Shown here: piece after piece, positions 60,601-64,000 of the stretch
Numbering within the stretch: position 1 is the stretch's first letter
Layout: each line of letters begins with the position of its first letter
Assembly: GCA_038087015.1 (NCBI GenBank)
Contig: JASBNA010000022.1
Coordinates: forward strand, 310,001-374,000
Length of the DNA: 64,000 bases
Origin: Cerrena zonata
Lineage: Eukaryota > Basidiomycota > Agaricomycetes > Polyporales > Cerrenaceae
Direction of reading: 5' to 3'
Notes under the pieces: generated by a model
Databases searched by the model: none
Told to the model about the DNA's origin: nothing
The model's input: only the letters and a program-made list of their open reading frames with translations
Program-made: the position numbers and the translations under genes

Positions 60601-62360
60601 ATGACCTCTCCCTATCGTAGAACGTGATGGTCCAGTGTATTTTTGTTATCCAGAGAGAAGTATACAAATGCAAATCTAATGCAAGATCCATCATCCTTCT
60701 GACGGCTCAGTAGAGCCAGGGTTAGGATGAATGAGAAGTTAGGAGGTACGTCCACTATGTCATGAATGAAAGGTAAGATGATGGGTCTATTCTAAGGTTT
60801 GCCGTTCCACGTCTCGGTAGCTTAGATATGACCTCGCACTGATAGAGTTCTCTTAAGCGACAGGCACCCGTGATATAACGAGGGAAACAAGGTTGGCTTC
60901 GAGCCATTCCTGACGTTGGGAGCACACGACCTCGGTGATTGAAATGGATCTTGTGATAAGTATCCAGACGAAGAGAACAACTCGAGGCGAAAGAAGACAG
61001 ATCCTGGGTTCTCTGTAAGTGAGTGGGATGTAGGGCTTGACTTCTTGATGTGCTTAAAGTTGCATCTATCGAAACCGCGGGATATTTTGGATTTGAAGGT
61101 TTGTTTTGGTGATACTAGGTCTGTTATGGTATTGCGGTATAGAGGAACGCAGACCGACGTGCTTGCAATCTAATACTTACATCAATCAAACTCCGAGTCG
61201 GAGGATCTCTGCCGACCTTATCTTTCGCTACACAGAGTGTATGCACACAAGTATCGATAGGAAAGTAAGGCATAACCAAGCTAAACTATCGGACGTCAGT
61301 AAACATCCAAGAGGCTCAGACCATTGACGTTCCTGATGACAGTGTGTATGTTTTCAGGTGGTGGCGGCCGATCGTTGGATCGGAGTGAATTGGAACCTGT
61401 TGACAGGAGTCGGCAAGACATGGCCGCCGCGGTGTTCTCGTGTCCCCTCCATCCAGTCTACATTCTATACAGGTCCCTAGTGAAATGAAACTCGTCCTGA
61501 GATCCTCCGAGCGGACTACTCATGAAGATGTCCACCGTGGGGATCATATCCGACGGACATGCTATACCGTCACTCTCGAATTCACCAACTTGTTGAACGC
61601 CGGGAAGGTCAACACCAGTACGTCTACCAGTGAATCTATGTAATGAAGGAGTTCAAGGTCCAACAAACTTCAAGAAGGGATTTAAAGACATGTACATATG
61701 GCCCAGTCTCTTTTAAGGAACGGGAACGAACTTCCCGCAAAGTACTAGCGTTCGGCTAATCGCGAGCATAAAATATGCAGTGCTTGGACTCCAGATAATG
61801 ATAGCGTCCATCCCTCTCCGAAAACTCGAACGATTGACAACGCTTCATAGCCTCCGGTCGTCGAGGAATGCATCTGAAGAGGGGTGTCAAAGTATGTTTC
61901 TAGATGGGGCGAAAGTGGCAATGTATTTGCAGAACGAGGAAGATTGACACGGCAGTGACAGGCCATGTACAGAATGGACTCACATGAACAGAGAACCGAG
62001 TGTTGCATCAGCTGGGACTAGATCATGGGGGCTTCAAATGGCTGCTGGGAAAAGACATGTCCAATTCATCTGGATCCCAATGGGGTGCTTTGGGACGTAT
62101 CGCAGCTCGAACACGATATCGTATCAAATACGAGACGCGAGCGTTGGATAGAATATCACAGTTTACCATGCGCTACCATGCGCTTCTCTTTGGATGATCG
62201 GGCCGCCTCCTCTCATTGAAACCCTTCAATATAAATCCCCGGCCGTACTCCAGACACACCCAGCGTCGCCCCTGCCGCCCTCCTCCAGGCGTGTGCCCGT
62301 ATATCAAGCCGTGCTGTACCCATCCTAGTCTCTATTCCGCAGAGTAACAGGTAGCACACC
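60601..62360. other. Intergenic, no recognised gene
   Basis: About 1.8 kb between CCT3 and UNC93-like copy 2. A 67-codon frame at 61440-61643 has no recognisable motif. The right end carries a TATA-like promoter. Nothing else is supported. Confidence 0.5.
62230..62236 (+). promoter_or_regulatory. Putative TATA box of UNC93-like copy 2
   Basis: TATAAAT lies 125-131 bases upstream of the ATG at 62361, followed by a C-rich stretch that could hold the transcription start. Confidence 0.45.
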
Positions 62361-63965
62361 ATGGTTGAATTCAAACTTCCGGCTTTCTACACGTACGTTC
62401 CACCCCGTTTCAAATGGGGGACTCAACAAACTGATTTTGCATTCAGGACCCCACTGACGCAGATCATTCTCGTCGGTATCACCTGGTGAGCATTCGATGT
62501 TCTTGCTATCCCATCGAATAAGATCCTTACCTGCCTTTGCTAGTTTCGCGACAGTGGGCATGTTCAGCGCCGTATCCAATCTCGGAGCTGGAGGAACTCA
62601 AGATGTCGCCCTTTCCGATACCTCGCAAGGTGTTCTCTATGGCATGTTCGCATTAACCGGTCTAATCTCAGGAGGTATCAACAATTGTGCGTGTATCAAC
62701 CATTTTTGCGAGACGATCGAAGCTCAAATCAAAATCAACTCTTACAGTGTTGGGACCAAGACTGACATTATTCTTTGGTACACTCGGATACGCTCTCTAT
62801 GTCGGTTCACTTTGGTGGTAAGCAAAACCCTATCCCCCTCTTCGCCGTATCTTAGACCCATCATTCTCCTCTCGCCGTTTTCGGCGCACAGCTTCCAAAC
62901 TCAAGGGACAAGATGGTTCCTTATCTTTGCTGGTGCCGTTCTCGGATTCACAGCTGCTTTGCTATGGTCCGCCCAAGGATCCATTATGATGTCCTACCCG
63001 CTTGAGAAGGACAAGGGAAAGTCATTCGGTATTTTCTGGGCCATTTTCCAGTTCGGGTCATTCCTCGGTTCAGTTATCGCTCTTGCAATCAATATCAGAA
63101 GTGGTTCCCTCGGTTCAGTCTCGACCTCTACCTATATTGTAAGTCCGTTCTAACATCCAAAAATGAAGTAATAATGATATTAAACGTATACAGGCTTTTA
63201 TCATCATCATTTTCATCGGTATCGCATCTGCTTTCCTCGTTTTGCCACCAAACAGGGTTATTCGTTCTGATGGAACCATTGTCAAACTCGAGGCAGCATC
63301 CAAAGTTCATGAGGAAGTTGTTGGTATGGCTCATCTTCTCAAAGACTGGAGGATGATTGGTACGTATTCGCGATATTTATGAATAAGTGGGACGAATATA
63401 CTCATTTTGATCTCATTTTGATCCTTCCAGCTCTTCTCCCTATGTTCTTCGCCTCCAACTATTTCTATGCATACCAAGGAGCCGTTAATGCTGGTATGTT
63501 TGATGGTCCTACCCGTGCTCTGAATGCAACGCTCGAAGGTGCGGGTGCTATCATTGGTGCCTTGCTCATCGGATTTTGCGTTCTCGACAACACCTGGTTC
63601 GGACGACGAACCAGAGGTTACCTTGGATTGGCCACAGTAGTTGTTATGACTATTATCGTCTGGGCAGTTGGCTTGAGCTGGCAAGTGACCTTCGACAGGG
63701 CGGACGCTAAAGCAATGTTCGATGCCGGTACCCTGATCAATTATAAAGATGATAATTACAAGGGCAAGGGCGCGCTCTACTTCTTCTGTAAGTCTCGCAT
63801 CATTGCAGTATATCAACTACATGAGCTAACTCATTTTGTGCCTTTTCAGATTTCTTTTCGGACGCCTGCTACCAGGCTCTTGCGTACTGGATCATGTCTG
63901 CACTGACTAACGATCCCTTCACTCTTGCGCGTTTCGCCGGTCTTTACAAAGCCGTGCAATCAGCT
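62361..63965 (+). CDS. UNC93-like MFS membrane protein, copy 2 (partial, runs off right edge)
   Basis: Paralog of the 54632-56548 gene in opposite orientation. Exons in the window are 62361-62392, 62447-62485, 62544-62686, 62748-62817, 62892-63138, 63194-63359, 63431-63787 and 63850-63965. Exons 2-8 have exactly the same lengths (39, 143, 70, 247, 166, 357, 116) as copy 1. Landmarks are FKLPAFYTTPLTQIILVGIT, ATVGMFSAVSNLGAGGTQD, FTAALLWSAQGSIMMSYPLE, FYAYQGAVNAGMFDGPTR and YQALAYWIMSALTNDPFT. The last donor (GTAAGT at 63966) shows that at least one more exon, probably with the C-terminal tail, lies beyond the window. Confidence 0.9.
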
Positions 63966-64000
63966 GTAAGTGCCTCGATCCCTTCCCCTCCGTTTCCGAC

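Overview
The window is nuclear DNA of a filamentous basidiomycete, most likely an Agaricomycete. Almost every confident gene is broken by spliceosomal introns of about 50-65 bases with GT-AG borders and CTRAY-like branch sites. The gene families also fit: expanded F-box families, an UNC93-like transporter pair, a fungalysin, a fungal ATG101 and a tRNA-Glu with a short intron. I resolved exon structures by hand, testing phase continuity and comparing paralogs. There is no sign of prokaryotic or organellar gene organisation.

Layout. 0.5-26 kb is an F-box gene cluster with two subfamilies. Type A has about 530 residues and four exons (intact copies at 480-2239 and 24322-26072, a C-terminal relic near 23.8 kb). 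Type B has about 600 residues, eight exons and a basic N-terminal extension (one intact copy on the minus strand at 9009-11184, one multiply broken copy at 19861-21990, one truncated copy at 22147-23190, and a tiny F-box relic at 46.5 kb). A 385-base MITE-like element with 44-45-base terminal inverted repeats lies at 3058-3442. Inside the cluster are a PAP2-type sphingoid base-1-phosphate phosphatase (12206-14046, minus) and two tandem paralogs of an uncharacterised family (15974-17114 and 17753-19084, minus).

26-46.5 kb is gene-poor. Its only confident gene is a basic helix-loop-helix transcription factor (30990-33503, minus) with an unusually long loop and one apparent homopolymer frameshift. 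The 33.5-46.5 kb stretch holds no gene I can defend. A block at 26.4-28.3 kb has coding-like open frames that I could not identify.

46.5-64 kb is denser and more conserved: tRNA-Glu(CTC), a secreted fungalysin M36 metallopeptidase, ribosomal protein eL14, a TMEM242-like mitochondrial membrane protein, an UNC93-like transporter, ATG101 and CCT3 (divergent, sharing about 220 bases of promoter), and a second UNC93-like gene in inverted orientation that runs off the right edge. The two UNC93-like genes share all intron positions and bracket the ATG101-CCT3 pair.

Reliability. Two conserved genes (CCT3 and the bHLH factor) carry single-base indels at short homopolymers that look like assembly errors rather than true lesions. 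The broken type-B F-box copies carry many independent lesions and look genuinely dead.
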